Below are positions 24,396 to 32,533 of a stretch of DNA of 64,000 nt, in pieces; the stretch's first letter is position 1, and each line of letters begins with the position of its first letter. The stretch is from assembly GCF_900112175.1 (NCBI RefSeq), contig NZ_FOYT01000002.1, positions 868,001 to 932,000 of the forward strand, read 5' to 3'. The stretch comes from Halogeometricum rufum (GTDB lineage Archaea > Halobacteriota > Halobacteria > Halobacteriales > Haloferacaceae). The position numbers and the translations under genes were made by a program. The notes under the pieces are model-generated. The model was not told the DNA's origin and ran no database searches. It was given only the letters and a program-made list of their open reading frames with translations.

Positions 24396-26027
24396 TCAGT
24401 AGCCCTGCGCGTTCCCGTCCTTCCGGGGTTCCGTCGCCGCCGAGAGCGTCCCGCCGTCGTTCCGGGCTATCTGCGCGCCGCCGAACAGACTGGGGTAGAG
24501 GAGTCGCACGTCGTGGCCTCGGCGGGTGAGTTTCGTCCCGAGGCTGTCGCTCGTCCGTTCCTCGATGGCGAGCGACCCGTCCTCGCGGTAGCGCCAGCGC
24601 GGGTAGTCCAGCGCCGCCTGCAGGGGCATCCCGTGGTCGACGACGTTGGAGACCACCTGCACGTGCCCCTGCGGTTGCATGTAGCCGCCCATGACGCCGA
24701 ACGCCGCCCAGTCGTCCTCGTCGAACCTGAGCAGGCCGGGGATGAGCGTGTGGAACGGGCGCTTGCCGGGTTCGATGCGGTTCGGGTGGTCGGGGTCCAG
24801 CGAGAACGAACTGCCGCGGTTCTGCAGGGCGATGCCGGTGTCGCCCGCGACGAGGCCCGAACCGAACCCGGCGAACCGAGAGTTGATGTAGGAGACGACG
24901 TTGCCCTCGTCGTCGGCGACGGTGAGGAGGACGGTGTCGGAATCCTCCGCGTTCGCGTCGGGGACGCCGAACGACACGTCGTCGTTCGCCTCCGGGCCGA
25001 TTTCGGCGGCGCGGCGTTCGGCCCACTCCTTCGAGGCCAGCGGCGGAATCTCCTCGTACTCGGGGTCGGTGATGTAGCGGTGGCCGTCGTGGAACGCGAG
25101 CTTCATCGCCTCGCCGAAGTAGTGGACGCGTTCGGGGGAGTCGAGGTCGTACTCGCCCGCGCCGACGGCCTCGGCGATGTTCAGCGCCTCCAGCGCGATG
25201 AGCCCCTGATTGTTCGGCGGGAGTTCGTACACCTCGACGCCGTTGTACGTCGTGGAGACGGGGTCGGGGTACTCCACCTCGAAGTCGGCGAGGTCCTCGA
25301 CGGTCATGAACCCGCCCTGCGACTGCACCTCCGCGGCTATCTGCTCGGCGATTTCGCCCTCGTACACCACGTCCGCCCCCTCGTCGGCGATGCGCTCCAT
25401 CGTCGCGCCGAGTTTCGGGAGCGTCACCGTCTGCCCCACGTCGGGGGCCTCGCCGTCGAACAGGAACGCGTCGCGGGCGTTGTCGGTCTGGAACAACTCC
25501 TCGCCGTGCGTCCACGCGTCGGCGATTATCTCGCTGACCGGGTAGCCCTCGGTGGCGTAGCGGATGGCGGGCCCGAGGGCGTCCGCGAGCGTCAGTTCGC
25601 CGAACTCCTCGCTGGTCGCCTCCCACCCGCGGGCCGTGCCGGGGACGGTGACGGCGTGCGCGCCGGTGTCGGGCATCTCGGCGTCCTCGGGCGCGACGCC
25701 CTCCTCCTCGGCGACGGCGGCGCGGACGTTCTCGATGGTCGCGTCGGCCGGCGCGCCGCCGCAGGCGCGCATCGCCCCCACCTCGCCGTCGGCGGTGCGG
25801 TAGAGGGCGAACACGTCGCCGCCGAGGCCCGTGGAGGTGGGTTCGACGACGTTCAGCGCCGCCGCCGTCGCCACGGCGGCGTCGAAGGCGTTGCCACCCT
25901 CCCGGAGCAGTTGGATGCCCGCCTCCGCGGCGAGCGGTTGGCTGGTGGCGACGACGCCGCGCTGTCCGTACACCGTCGAGCGTCGGGACGTGAACCGGTC
26001 TAAGTCCGCGTTTCCGTCGATGTCCAT
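24396..26027 (-). CDS. ggt: Gamma-glutamyltransferase
   Basis: 543 residues from the ATG at 26027 (a GTG at 26033 is also in frame). The family opens gamma-glutamyl bonds of glutathione or related compounds and is made as a precursor that self-cleaves. Seen here: VVATSQPLAAEAGIQLLREG, GGNAFDAAVATAAALNVVEP, TGLGGDVFALYR and the catalytic region DTVLLTVADDEGNVVSYINS. The nucleophile would be the Thr in DTV, which aligns with the first Thr of the usual TTH. A glycine-rich FAGFGSGLV and GSSFSLDPDHPNR follow. There is no signal peptide, so it is probably cytoplasmic. Haloarchaea use gamma-glutamylcysteine, a plausible substrate. Confidence 0.9.
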   Translation of the reverse strand: MDIDGNADLDRFTSRRSTVYGQRGVVATSQPLAAEAGIQLLREGGNAFDAAVATAAALNVVEPTSTGLGGDVFALYRTADGEVGAMRACGGAPADATIENVRAAVAEEEGVAPEDAEMPDTGAHAVTVPGTARGWEATSEEFGELTLADALGPAIRYATEGYPVSEIIADAWTHGEELFQTDNARDAFLFDGEAPDVGQTVTLPKLGATMERIADEGADVVYEGEIAEQIAAEVQSQGGFMTVEDLADFEVEYPDPVSTTYNGVEVYELPPNNQGLIALEALNIAEAVGAGEYDLDSPERVHYFGEAMKLAFHDGHRYITDPEYEEIPPLASKEWAERRAAEIGPEANDDVSFGVPDANAEDSDTVLLTVADDEGNVVSYINSRFAGFGSGLVAGDTGIALQNRGSSFSLDPDHPNRIEPGKRPFHTLIPGLLRFDEDDWAAFGVMGGYMQPQGHVQVVSNVVDHGMPLQAALDYPRWRYREDGSLAIEERTSDSLGTKLTRRGHDVRLLYPSLFGGAQIARNDGGTLSAATEPRKDGNAQGY

Positions 26028-26173
26028 GCGCACCGGTTTCGAACGAGGGAGAAAAAGTCCACCTCAAGGGGCACGGCAGGGTGGGTAGATGGGCGGGGCG
26101 TACCCGCCGGTGACGGCGGCGACGGCGGCCCCCGCAAGTTTCGAGGCGCTCGGCCGTCAACTCGGGGCGAGAG

Positions 26174-26515
26174 ATGAGCCAACGAAACCTGATAGAGGAG
26201 GTCGAAGCGCGACTCCGGTACGTCCCTCGGTGGCGGTTGATTCTCGGCGTCGTCCTGCTGATACCGCCGTTCAGCATCGTCGGGATGGCGATTCTGGCCT
26301 ACGAGTTCCTCCGGGCCGGCGAACCGCTACGGGAGGCCGAAGGGGAGTCGCTCGTCGGTGGCGACGCGGAGGCGGACGAAGTCGCGGCCGTCGGGGACGA
26401 CGCTACCGAGTCCGGCGCTGTCGAACCCGACGTGACCGAGTCCGACGCAACCGACGAAAACGACGCGAGCGACGAAAACGACGCGAGCGACGAAAACGAC
26501 GCTGAGGACGCGTAA
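26174..26515 (+). CDS. Small membrane protein with repetitive acidic tail
   Basis: 113 residues. An amphipathic start (MSQRNLIEEVEARLRYVP) precedes one or two membrane segments at about 21-45 (WRLILGVVLLIPPFSIVGMA). The rest is a cytoplasmic or extracellular acidic tail that ends in three DENDAS/DENDA units. At DNA level the tail has three copies of gacgaaaacgacgcgagc or a variant (26454-26507). Function unknown. Confidence 0.65.
   Translation: MSQRNLIEEVEARLRYVPRWRLILGVVLLIPPFSIVGMAILAYEFLRAGEPLREAEGESLVGGDAEADEVAAVGDDATESGAVEPDVTESDATDENDASDENDASDENDAEDA
26454..26507 (+). repeat. Three tandem 18-bp repeats in coding sequence
   Basis: GACGAAAACGACGCGAGC occurs twice and GACGAAAACGACGCTGAG once, in frame, giving DENDAS, DENDAS, DENDAE. 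Slippage would change tail length by whole 6-residue steps. Confidence 0.75.
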
Positions 26516-26565
26516 CGCGGCTATCGGGGTCCGCGGTGGTTCGGTGTCTCTACCGCCCCGCGGCG

Positions 26566-27402
26566 TCACCGGCCGAGCAGTCCGCGGACCGTCCCCACGA
26601 GGCCGGCGCGTTCGACTTCGGTCCGCACCAGTCGGTCGAACGCCCACGTCGGGAGGAGGGTCCGCAGGAGAGGGAGCAGACGCGCCTGCCACGTCACCGG
26701 GTAGCGCGCCTTCGGGTCAGCCGCCTCGACGGCGGTGACGACGGTGTCCGCCACGCGTTCGGGGGCGACGCCGCCGGGGTCGAACCCCGCTCGCACGTCG
26801 CGGTACGTCGCCGCGTACGGCGTCTCGTCGTAGCGGTCGAGTCCCGCCTTCGCGCGTTCGTTGAACCCGGTCCGCACCGGGCCGGGTTCGACTATCGCGA
26901 CGCGCACGCCGTGCGGTTCGAGTTCGACGCGAAGGGCGTCCGAGAGCGCCTCAATCGCGTGTTTGGTCGCGCCGTAGACGCCGTGGTACGGGAGCGTCAC
27001 CCGGCCGAGGACGGAGGCGACGGTGACGATGCGGCCGCCCGACTCGCGGAGGGCGGGCAGGGCGGCGCGGACGACGGAGAGGACGCCGAAGACGTTCACG
27101 TCGAACTGGCGTTCCACCGTCGCCGCCGGCACGTCCTCGACGGCGCCGAGTTCGTAGACGCCCGCGCAGGGGACGAGGGCGTCGATACCGTCGACGGCGA
27201 CGGCGGCGACGCGTTCGCGCACCGTCTCGTCGTCGGTCACGTCGCAGACGTGCGTCGCCACGTCGTCGGGGAGGCGTTCGAGGGCGGCAGCGTCGCTGTC
27301 GAGGACGACCACGTCGTGGCCGCGGGCGCGGAGGCGGCGCACCGTCGCGCGGCCGATGCCGGACGCGCCCCCGGTGACGAGGACGCGGAGCGATTCGGAC
27401 AT
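26566..27402 (-). CDS. Short-chain dehydrogenase/reductase
   Basis: 278 residues. The Rossmann motif TGGASGIG (11-18) binds NAD(P)H, and the acidic residue after the second strand (VVVLDSD) suggests NAD(H) preference. PCAGVYELG replaces the NNAG block. The catalytic Ser lies in VTVASVLGR and Tyr/Lys in YGATK (Y-x-x-x-K). The C-terminal half (VEPGPVRTGFNERAK) fits classical SDRs of the retinol-dehydrogenase-like group. The substrate is unknown. It is a single gene between the small membrane protein and the ABC exporter. Confidence 0.87.
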   Translation of the reverse strand: MSESLRVLVTGGASGIGRATVRRLRARGHDVVVLDSDAAALERLPDDVATHVCDVTDDETVRERVAAVAVDGIDALVPCAGVYELGAVEDVPAATVERQFDVNVFGVLSVVRAALPALRESGGRIVTVASVLGRVTLPYHGVYGATKHAIEALSDALRVELEPHGVRVAIVEPGPVRTGFNERAKAGLDRYDETPYAATYRDVRAGFDPGGVAPERVADTVVTAVEAADPKARYPVTWQARLLPLLRTLLPTWAFDRLVRTEVERAGLVGTVRGLLGR

Positions 27403-27526
27403 TGGCGGGACTGTCCGGCCGAGGCGATTGAGCGTTTCGATGACTGCGAAGGGGGTGAGCGGGCGACGGCAGGCGCGGCGGGGGAGCGGCGACGGAGCGA
27501 CGTGAGCGTCGGCGAGTGACGCCCGG

Positions 27527-28294
27527 TCAGTCCGTCAGCCCGTAGCCGCGACGGAACAGGGCGACGTTGAGGGCGGTGACGGCGACGGTGAGGGCGACGA
27601 GGACGGCCAGCGAGGCGTTGGGGTCCACTTCGCTGACGCCGAGGAAGCCGTAGCGGACGCCGTTGACCATGTATATCATGGGGTTCAGGAGCGACACCTG
27701 CTGGAGCGTCGTCGGCAGTTCGTTCAGGGAGTAGAAGACGCCGCCGAAGAACACCAGCGGTCGCAGGATGAACTGGTTCATCATCGTCAGGTCGTCGAAG
27801 TCCTCGGCCCACAGGCCGCCGACGACGCCGAGACTGGCGAACAGCAGGGTGATGACGGCCATGAACGCGGCGAGGTAGAGTGGTCGAGCGAGGCCGACGG
27901 TGGTGAAGAACGCGCCGATGACGGCGACGAGAGCGCCGACGACGACGCCGCGCGTCGCCGAGGAGAGGACGTACGCGCCGACCATCGACCGGTAGGAGAG
28001 CGGCGAGGTCAGCACCTCCTCGATGTAGCGGTTCCACCGGCCGTGGAAGATGGAGAAGGAGGCGTTCTCGAACGCGTTCGACACCGCGCCGAGGACGATG
28101 AGGCCGGGGAGGATGAAGAGGATGTAGGGGACGCCCGCGATCTCGTTGATGCGTTCGCCGAGGATGACGCCGAAGACGGAGAAGTAGAGCACGTTCGTGA
28201 TGAACGGCGGGACGAACGTGTTGCGCGGGCGGCGGACGAACCGCAGGACCTCGCGCTTGAGGAGGGCGAAGAAGCCCGTGCGTTCGACGCTCAC
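27527..28294 (-). CDS. ABC-2 type exporter permease
   Basis: 255 residues with six membrane segments, ABC-2 family (related to drug/polysaccharide exporters of the DrrB/NodJ type). Visible: an N-terminal basic/amphipathic stretch (FFALLKREVLRFVRRPRNTF), membrane spans beginning VPPFITNVLYFSVFGVILG, a soluble loop and the late FSLNELP-like FYSLNELPTTLQQVSLLNPM before the last spans. It overlaps the ATPase gene upstream by 4 nt, so both are one transcript. The exported substrate is unknown. Confidence 0.88.
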   Translation of the reverse strand: MSVERTGFFALLKREVLRFVRRPRNTFVPPFITNVLYFSVFGVILGERINEIAGVPYILFILPGLIVLGAVSNAFENASFSIFHGRWNRYIEEVLTSPLSYRSMVGAYVLSSATRGVVVGALVAVIGAFFTTVGLARPLYLAAFMAVITLLFASLGVVGGLWAEDFDDLTMMNQFILRPLVFFGGVFYSLNELPTTLQQVSLLNPMIYMVNGVRYGFLGVSEVDPNASLAVLVALTVAVTALNVALFRRGYGLTD

Positions 28295-29247
28295 TGGCCC
28301 ACCTCCATCGTCGCGCGGCCCTCCTCCTCGGCCCGGGTCATCTCGACGAACACCTCTTCGAGCGAGGTGCGGGAGATTTCGAGGTCCACGAGTTCGTGGC
28401 CCGCGGCGTCGAGACGCCGGACCACGTCGGGAGCGACCAGTCCGCCCTCGCGGGCGGTGACGACGAGGCGGGTGCCGTCGAGTTCCACCGCCTCGACCCT
28501 GTCGTCCTCGGCGGCGAAGTCGGGGACTGCGGTGGGCGCGTCGCGGAGGGTGACCACGATGTCGTCGGTGCCGCGGTCCATCAGTTCGTCCGGACTCGCC
28601 ACCTCGAGGACGCGGCCGGAGTCGAGGATGGCCACCTCGTCGCAGAGGCGTTCGGCCTCCTCGATGTAGTGCGTCGTCAGGAGGATGGTCGTCCCGCTAT
28701 CGTTCAGTTCGGTGATGGTCTCCCACAGTTCGTGCCGGAGTTGCACGTCCACGCCCGCCGTGGGTTCGTCGAGGATGAGGAGGTCCGGGTCCGTGATGAG
28801 GGCGCGCGCGAGGACGAACCGGCGCTTCATCCCGCCGGAGAGCCAGTCGAACCGCGTGTCGCGCTTGTCGTAGATGCCGACGCGCTTGAGCACTTCGTCG
28901 GCCCGTTCGCGCGCCTCGTCGGCGGGGACGCCGTGGTAGCCCGCTTTCGTCACGAGGACTTCGCGAATCGGGAAGAACCGGTCGACGTTGAACTCCTGCG
29001 GCGCGAGGCCGATTCTGTCCCGCGCCTCGCGGTAGTCGTCCTCCACGTCGTGGCCGAACACCTCGGCCCGGCCGCCGGACTTGCGGACGAGGCCGACCAG
29101 GACGTTGATGAACGTGGTCTTCCCCGCGCCGTTCGGGCCGAGGAGGCCGAAGAACGACCCCTCGGGAACGTCGAGGTCCACGCCGTCCAACGCCTGCACG
29201 TCGCCGTACGACTTGCGTAAGTCGCGTATCGTTATCGCAGAAGCCAT
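28291..29247 (-). CDS. ABC exporter ATP-binding protein
   Basis: 318 residues, DrrA-type. Walker A is GPNGAGKTT, the Q-loop lies in IGLAPQEFN, the signature is WLSGGMKRRFVLARALI and Walker B is LLILDEPTAGVD, with the switch LTTHYIEEAERL. A roughly 90-residue C-terminal domain (LVVTAREGGLVAPDVVRRLD) is typical of the DrrA group. It overlaps the permease gene by 4 nt (ATGA). The start at 29247 lies 25 nt from a weak upstream box. Substrate unknown. Confidence 0.9.
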   Translation of the reverse strand: MASAITIRDLRKSYGDVQALDGVDLDVPEGSFFGLLGPNGAGKTTFINVLVGLVRKSGGRAEVFGHDVEDDYREARDRIGLAPQEFNVDRFFPIREVLVTKAGYHGVPADEARERADEVLKRVGIYDKRDTRFDWLSGGMKRRFVLARALITDPDLLILDEPTAGVDVQLRHELWETITELNDSGTTILLTTHYIEEAERLCDEVAILDSGRVLEVASPDELMDRGTDDIVVTLRDAPTAVPDFAAEDDRVEAVELDGTRLVVTAREGGLVAPDVVRRLDAAGHELVDLEISRTSLEEVFVEMTRAEEEGRATMEVGQ

Positions 29248-29652
29248 CAGATGTCCGTAGGTCGGCGACTGGACGGATTAAGCGCACCGACCGCGGAACG
29301 ATGTGCGATAGCCTGCCACGGGTCCGAGACGGCGGCGGCGGCGGCCGGGCGCACAGACGTGTGCTGGTTAGTCCCACACATATCGATATAAGGCGGTAAA
29401 CTGCATTAAAGAATATTATCACTATCAATCATTATGTTTAACTACCAGATGGTCCTTGCGGCAGACGAGGTGAACGCCGATGGCAGTATCCGGCGCAGTA
29501 CGCGCCCATCGACACACGTTCCGCACGCCGAATCGCTCGACAGACCGCCCCGACCCACCCAGACGACCCAGATGACGACACCCACGACCCGAGAGACGAC
29601 CCGACGTACCACCCGACCGATGACCCGAAACTACCCGAACAACGAGGAGAAC
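29248..29652 (+). other. Divergent gap upstream of the isocitrate lyase pair
   Basis: 405 bp. From 29368 to 29430 it is AT-rich with overlapping TATA-like boxes (atatcgatataag near 29383; cattaaagaatattatc near 29404). A 29434 ATG opens the same frame as the small protein below, and the first 73 codons would be Thr/Arg/Pro-rich (repeats of acgaccc). That part may be coding or an untranslated low-complexity leader of about 200 nt. Confidence 0.5.
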
Positions 29653-29793
29653 ATGGACGCCCCGTTGGTCCCCTTCATCACCGACCCGACAGAGCAGACG
29701 CCCGACGACGAGATTACCGACCTCCGGCGCGACATCGCCGCCCTCGCCGCCCAACTGGACCGCATCGAGACGCGCATGGAGGAGGACCGATGA
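29653..29793 (+). CDS. Small coiled-coil protein coupled to isocitrate lyase
   Basis: 46 residues from the ATG at 29653, with GAGGAGAAC just before it as a ribosome site. The peptide is [12 protein letters not shown], then an acidic hinge, then the helix [20 protein letters not shown] and RMEEDR, likely a coiled coil. Its TGA overlaps the isocitrate lyase ATG (ATGA at 29790-29793), so the two are translated together. An in-frame ATG at 29434 would add 73 low-complexity residues. Function unknown; an interaction with isocitrate lyase is inference. Confidence 0.6.
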   Translation: MDAPLVPFITDPTEQTPDDEITDLRRDIAALAAQLDRIETRMEEDR

Positions 29794-30839
29794 CGACGAG
29801 CGAGGACCCCTACGAGCGAACGACGGGCGCGGACGTCCACACCCGCGACGTGGACAACGCCTCGGCCCGCGAGTTCCGGCGGATGCTGGACGAGCAGAAC
29901 TTCGTCTTCGCGCCGGGCATCTACCACGCCCTCGACGCGCGTCTGGCCGAACTCGCCGGCCTCGACGCCGCCTACATGAGCGGCTACTCCACCGTCCTCG
30001 GTCAGTTCGGGTTCCCCGACCTGGAGATGGTGACGATGACCGAGATGGTCGAGAACGCAAAGCGCATCGTCGAGGCGACGAACCTGCCGGTCGTCGCCGA
30101 CTGCGACACCGGCTACGGCGGCGTCCACAACGTCCGCCGCGCCGTCCGCGAGTACGAGAAGGCCGGCGTGGCCGCCGTCCACATCGAGGACCAGACGACG
30201 CCGAAGCGGTGCGGTCACATCGCCGGCAAGCAGATCGTCTCTCGGGACAAGGCCCGCGCGCGATTCGAGGCGGCCGTCGACGCCAAGCAGTCCGAGGACA
30301 CGTTCATCATCGCCCGGACGGACGCCTACGGGTCGTCGAACGGCGACTGGGAGGAACACCTCGAACGCGGCCGCATCTACGCCGACGCCGGCGTCGACAT
30401 GGTGTGGCCCGAGATGCCGGACCCGTCCCGCGAGGACGCCGTCCAGTACGCCGAGACCATCCACGAGACGCATCCGGACCTGAAGCTGGCGTTCAACTAC
30501 TCCTCGTCGTTCGCGTGGTCCGAGGAGGAGGACCCGCTCACGTTCGAGGAACTCGGCGACCTGGGCTACGAGTACATCTTCATCACCCTGTTCGGCCTGC
30601 ACTCGGGCGCCCACAGCGTCTACGAGGACTTCCGCTCGCTGGCCGAGACGGACGAGGAGGCGCAGTTCGACCTGGAGGAACGCTACCTCGGCCACCCGAC
30701 CGAGTCGCACCACGAGATGGCCTTCGTCTCCGACTACCAGGAGACCGAGATGCAGTTCGACCGCGAGGCGCGCGACCGCATCGAGAACTCCGAGGGCTTC
30801 TCCGAGGAGGAGAGCACGCCCATCGAGAGCGACGACTGA
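29790..30839 (+). CDS. aceA: Isocitrate lyase AceA
   Basis: 349 residues. It splits isocitrate into succinate and glyoxylate, the first step of the glyoxylate bypass. The signature KRCGH ([11 protein letters not shown], about residue 138) has the active-site Cys; [15 protein letters not shown] supplies the metal Asp residues, and [14 protein letters not shown] follows. FNYSSSFAW and [10 protein letters not shown] complete the PEP-mutase-like barrel. The length matches the short haloarchaeal enzyme rather than the longer bacterial one. No malate synthase gene is in this window. It is coupled to the small protein upstream. Confidence 0.88.
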   Translation: MTTSEDPYERTTGADVHTRDVDNASAREFRRMLDEQNFVFAPGIYHALDARLAELAGLDAAYMSGYSTVLGQFGFPDLEMVTMTEMVENAKRIVEATNLPVVADCDTGYGGVHNVRRAVREYEKAGVAAVHIEDQTTPKRCGHIAGKQIVSRDKARARFEAAVDAKQSEDTFIIARTDAYGSSNGDWEEHLERGRIYADAGVDMVWPEMPDPSREDAVQYAETIHETHPDLKLAFNYSSSFAWSEEEDPLTFEELGDLGYEYIFITLFGLHSGAHSVYEDFRSLAETDEEAQFDLEERYLGHPTESHHEMAFVSDYQETEMQFDREARDRIENSEGFSEEESTPIESDD

Positions 30840-31438
30840 ACGGCCGAACCGACTCGCGCCGGCGGCCGCCGTACCGTGAGGGAGGTCACCGGCGCGTCGC
30901 CCGTCCGTCGGTCGGGGCGGACGGCGCGGCCCCTGCGCTGCGAATCTCCTCGCGCGGCCGGCGTTCCGTCGCTCGCACGCCGTGTCACGATTCTTGCTAA
31001 CTTTTCACACGCCTGAACAAACGTTAAGTTATTCCACCGCATCTGCCGAGACGAGTCCCGCGACCCTGCGGGCAGAGAGACCGATGACCCGGACAGCCAC
31101 CACTCGCCGTCCGCCCCACGCGGTAGCCGCGACTGCGGCCGCCGCCCTCGGCGAGGGAGCCGTCTGGATTATCGGAGGCTTCTCCGGAAACGGGGAGGCC
31201 GCACCCCTCTGCGTCCGGTCCGCGCTCGGCGCGTAACCACGCGCCGCGCGGGCGGGGTCCGGGGAATCCGGCTTCGTTCTCGCGTGTGACTCACGACCGA
31301 GACGAACCGTCCCCGTCCCTTTCTCGCGCGGCCGATACGCCCCGAGCGCGGAGCATCCACACCGGACCGCTCCCGTGTCGGCAGTCTCCGTCGTCGCCGA
31401 CGACGCGAGAGGCGCGTTCGACTCGCGCCGGGAGCCTC
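30840..31438. other. 600-bp stretch with only a weak small ORF
   Basis: No convincing conserved gene. A box cgttaagttattcc at 31021-31034 could drive the small ORF at 31084. GC-rich palindromic patches near 31238-31260 (CGCGCCGCGCGGGCG) are present. The rest has neither long hairpins nor repeats that I can support. Confidence 0.45.
31084..31236 (+). CDS. Possible 50-residue ORF
   Basis: ATG at 31084 with gcagagagaccg before it, about 28 nt after a start predicted from cgttaagtt (31021). The peptide begins MTRTATTRRPPHAVAATAAA and ends with FSGNGEAAPLCVRSALGA. There is no recognisable family. It is the only frame in this gap that has a promoter-like box; low confidence that it is made. Confidence 0.3.
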   Translation: MTRTATTRRPPHAVAATAAAALGEGAVWIIGGFSGNGEAAPLCVRSALGA

Positions 31439-31750
31439 ATGGCAATCTCCCGACCCAGCCAGTCCGCACAGGCAGACCACCACTCGGTTCGCGCCTCGCT
31501 GACGGTCCTCGTCACGCGCGACGCCGACGGCGACTTACAGGAGGGCGTCCGCGCCCGCCTCGCCGCCGTCGACTGCGTCGTCGCCGTGGACCGCGCGGAC
31601 GTGAGCGGCTTACGACCCGCGTTGAACGACCTGCGCGTCGAGGTGGACGCGGACCTCCGCGTCAGCGGTCCGCCCGAGGAGGCGAGCATCGCCGACGCCC
31701 TCGAAGCCGGCTTCGGCGTGAAGGCGGTGCGCGAGGTGGCGAGGACGTAG
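31439..31750 (+). CDS. Conserved-looking haloarchaeal protein, unknown function
   Basis: 103 residues from the ATG at 31439 (ribosome-site-like cgggagcctc before it); an upstream ATG at 31286 would add a Ser/Arg-rich piece that looks non-coding. The core has SLTVLVTRDADGDLQEGVRA, then VDCVVAVDRADVSGLRPALN, VEVDADLRVSG and SIADALEAGFGVKAVREV: a small alpha/beta protein without membrane segments. I do not recognise a family. Confidence 0.6.
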   Translation: MAISRPSQSAQADHHSVRASLTVLVTRDADGDLQEGVRARLAAVDCVVAVDRADVSGLRPALNDLRVEVDADLRVSGPPEEASIADALEAGFGVKAVREVART

Positions 31751-31930
31751 GCCGCCGTCTCGACGGCGTCCGCCGCCCCCGCACCGCACTTCGCCCTCCC
31801 CCTCACCGCCCTCCCGTCCGAGCCACGACCCGCCACGTCGGCTCTCTCACGTCCCCTCGTTCGATCGCCCGCCGTTTCGGCCCTCCCCCACGCGAGAACG
31901 CTCAAGTCCGCCGAGCGCGACGTGTCGGTC

Positions 31931-32482
31931 GTGAGTCCATCAGACGCCGCGACCGACGACGCGACGCCGGGAGACGACGCGCCCGTCGTCGTCTACGACG
32001 CCGTCACCGACGCGGCGGACCCCGAAGCCGAGGCCCTCGCGCGACTCCGCCGGCTGAGTCACTACCTCGACAGCGCCGTCGAGATTCCGGGGACGAACTT
32101 CAGAGTCGGTCTGGACCCGATCGTCGGCCTCCTCCCCGTCGCGGGCGACGTGCCCACGGCGGCCGTCTCGGCGTACATCGTCGCCGAAGCCGCCGCACTC
32201 GGCGCACCGCGGGAGACGGTGGCGCGGATGGTCCTCAACCTCGTCGTCGACGCCGTCGTCGGGTCGGTTCCCCTCGTCGGCGACGCCTTCGACGCGGTGT
32301 GGAAGGCGAACCAGCGGAACGTTCGCCTGCTGGAGGCCCGCCGGACCGACCCCGCGGGCGCGACCCGCGACGGGCGCGTCGTCGCCGTCGCCGGCGTCCT
32401 CCTGTTCGTCCTCCTCGTCGCCCTCGGCGCGGCGGCCGTCGCCGCCTCGTGGTGGCTCCTGACCGCCGCCGGCGTCGTCTGA
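31931..32482 (+). CDS. DUF4112 membrane protein
   Basis: 183 residues from the GTG at 31931 (a GTG at 31922 is also in frame). An acidic N-terminal tail precedes the DUF4112 core: LARLRRLSHYLDSAVEIPGT, FRVGLDPIVGLLPVAGDVPT, then LNLVVDAVVGSVPLVGDAFD and AVWKANQRNVRLLEA. A membrane helix lies at about 155-176 (VVAVAGVLLFVLLVALGAAA). The function of DUF4112 is unknown. It lies 51 nt upstream of pus10, same strand. Confidence 0.85.
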   Translation: MSPSDAATDDATPGDDAPVVVYDAVTDAADPEAEALARLRRLSHYLDSAVEIPGTNFRVGLDPIVGLLPVAGDVPTAAVSAYIVAEAAALGAPRETVARMVLNLVVDAVVGSVPLVGDAFDAVWKANQRNVRLLEARRTDPAGATRDGRVVAVAGVLLFVLLVALGAAAVAASWWLLTAAGVV

Positions 32483-32533
32483 GTCGCGGCCGAAAAGGGG
32501 AAGACAGAAACACGCCCCACCGCATCACTCGGT

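Noticed and set aside
31084-31236. A toxin or phage gene in the 30.8-31.4 kb gap
   Set aside because: Nothing but one weak small frame; no partner gene or motif.
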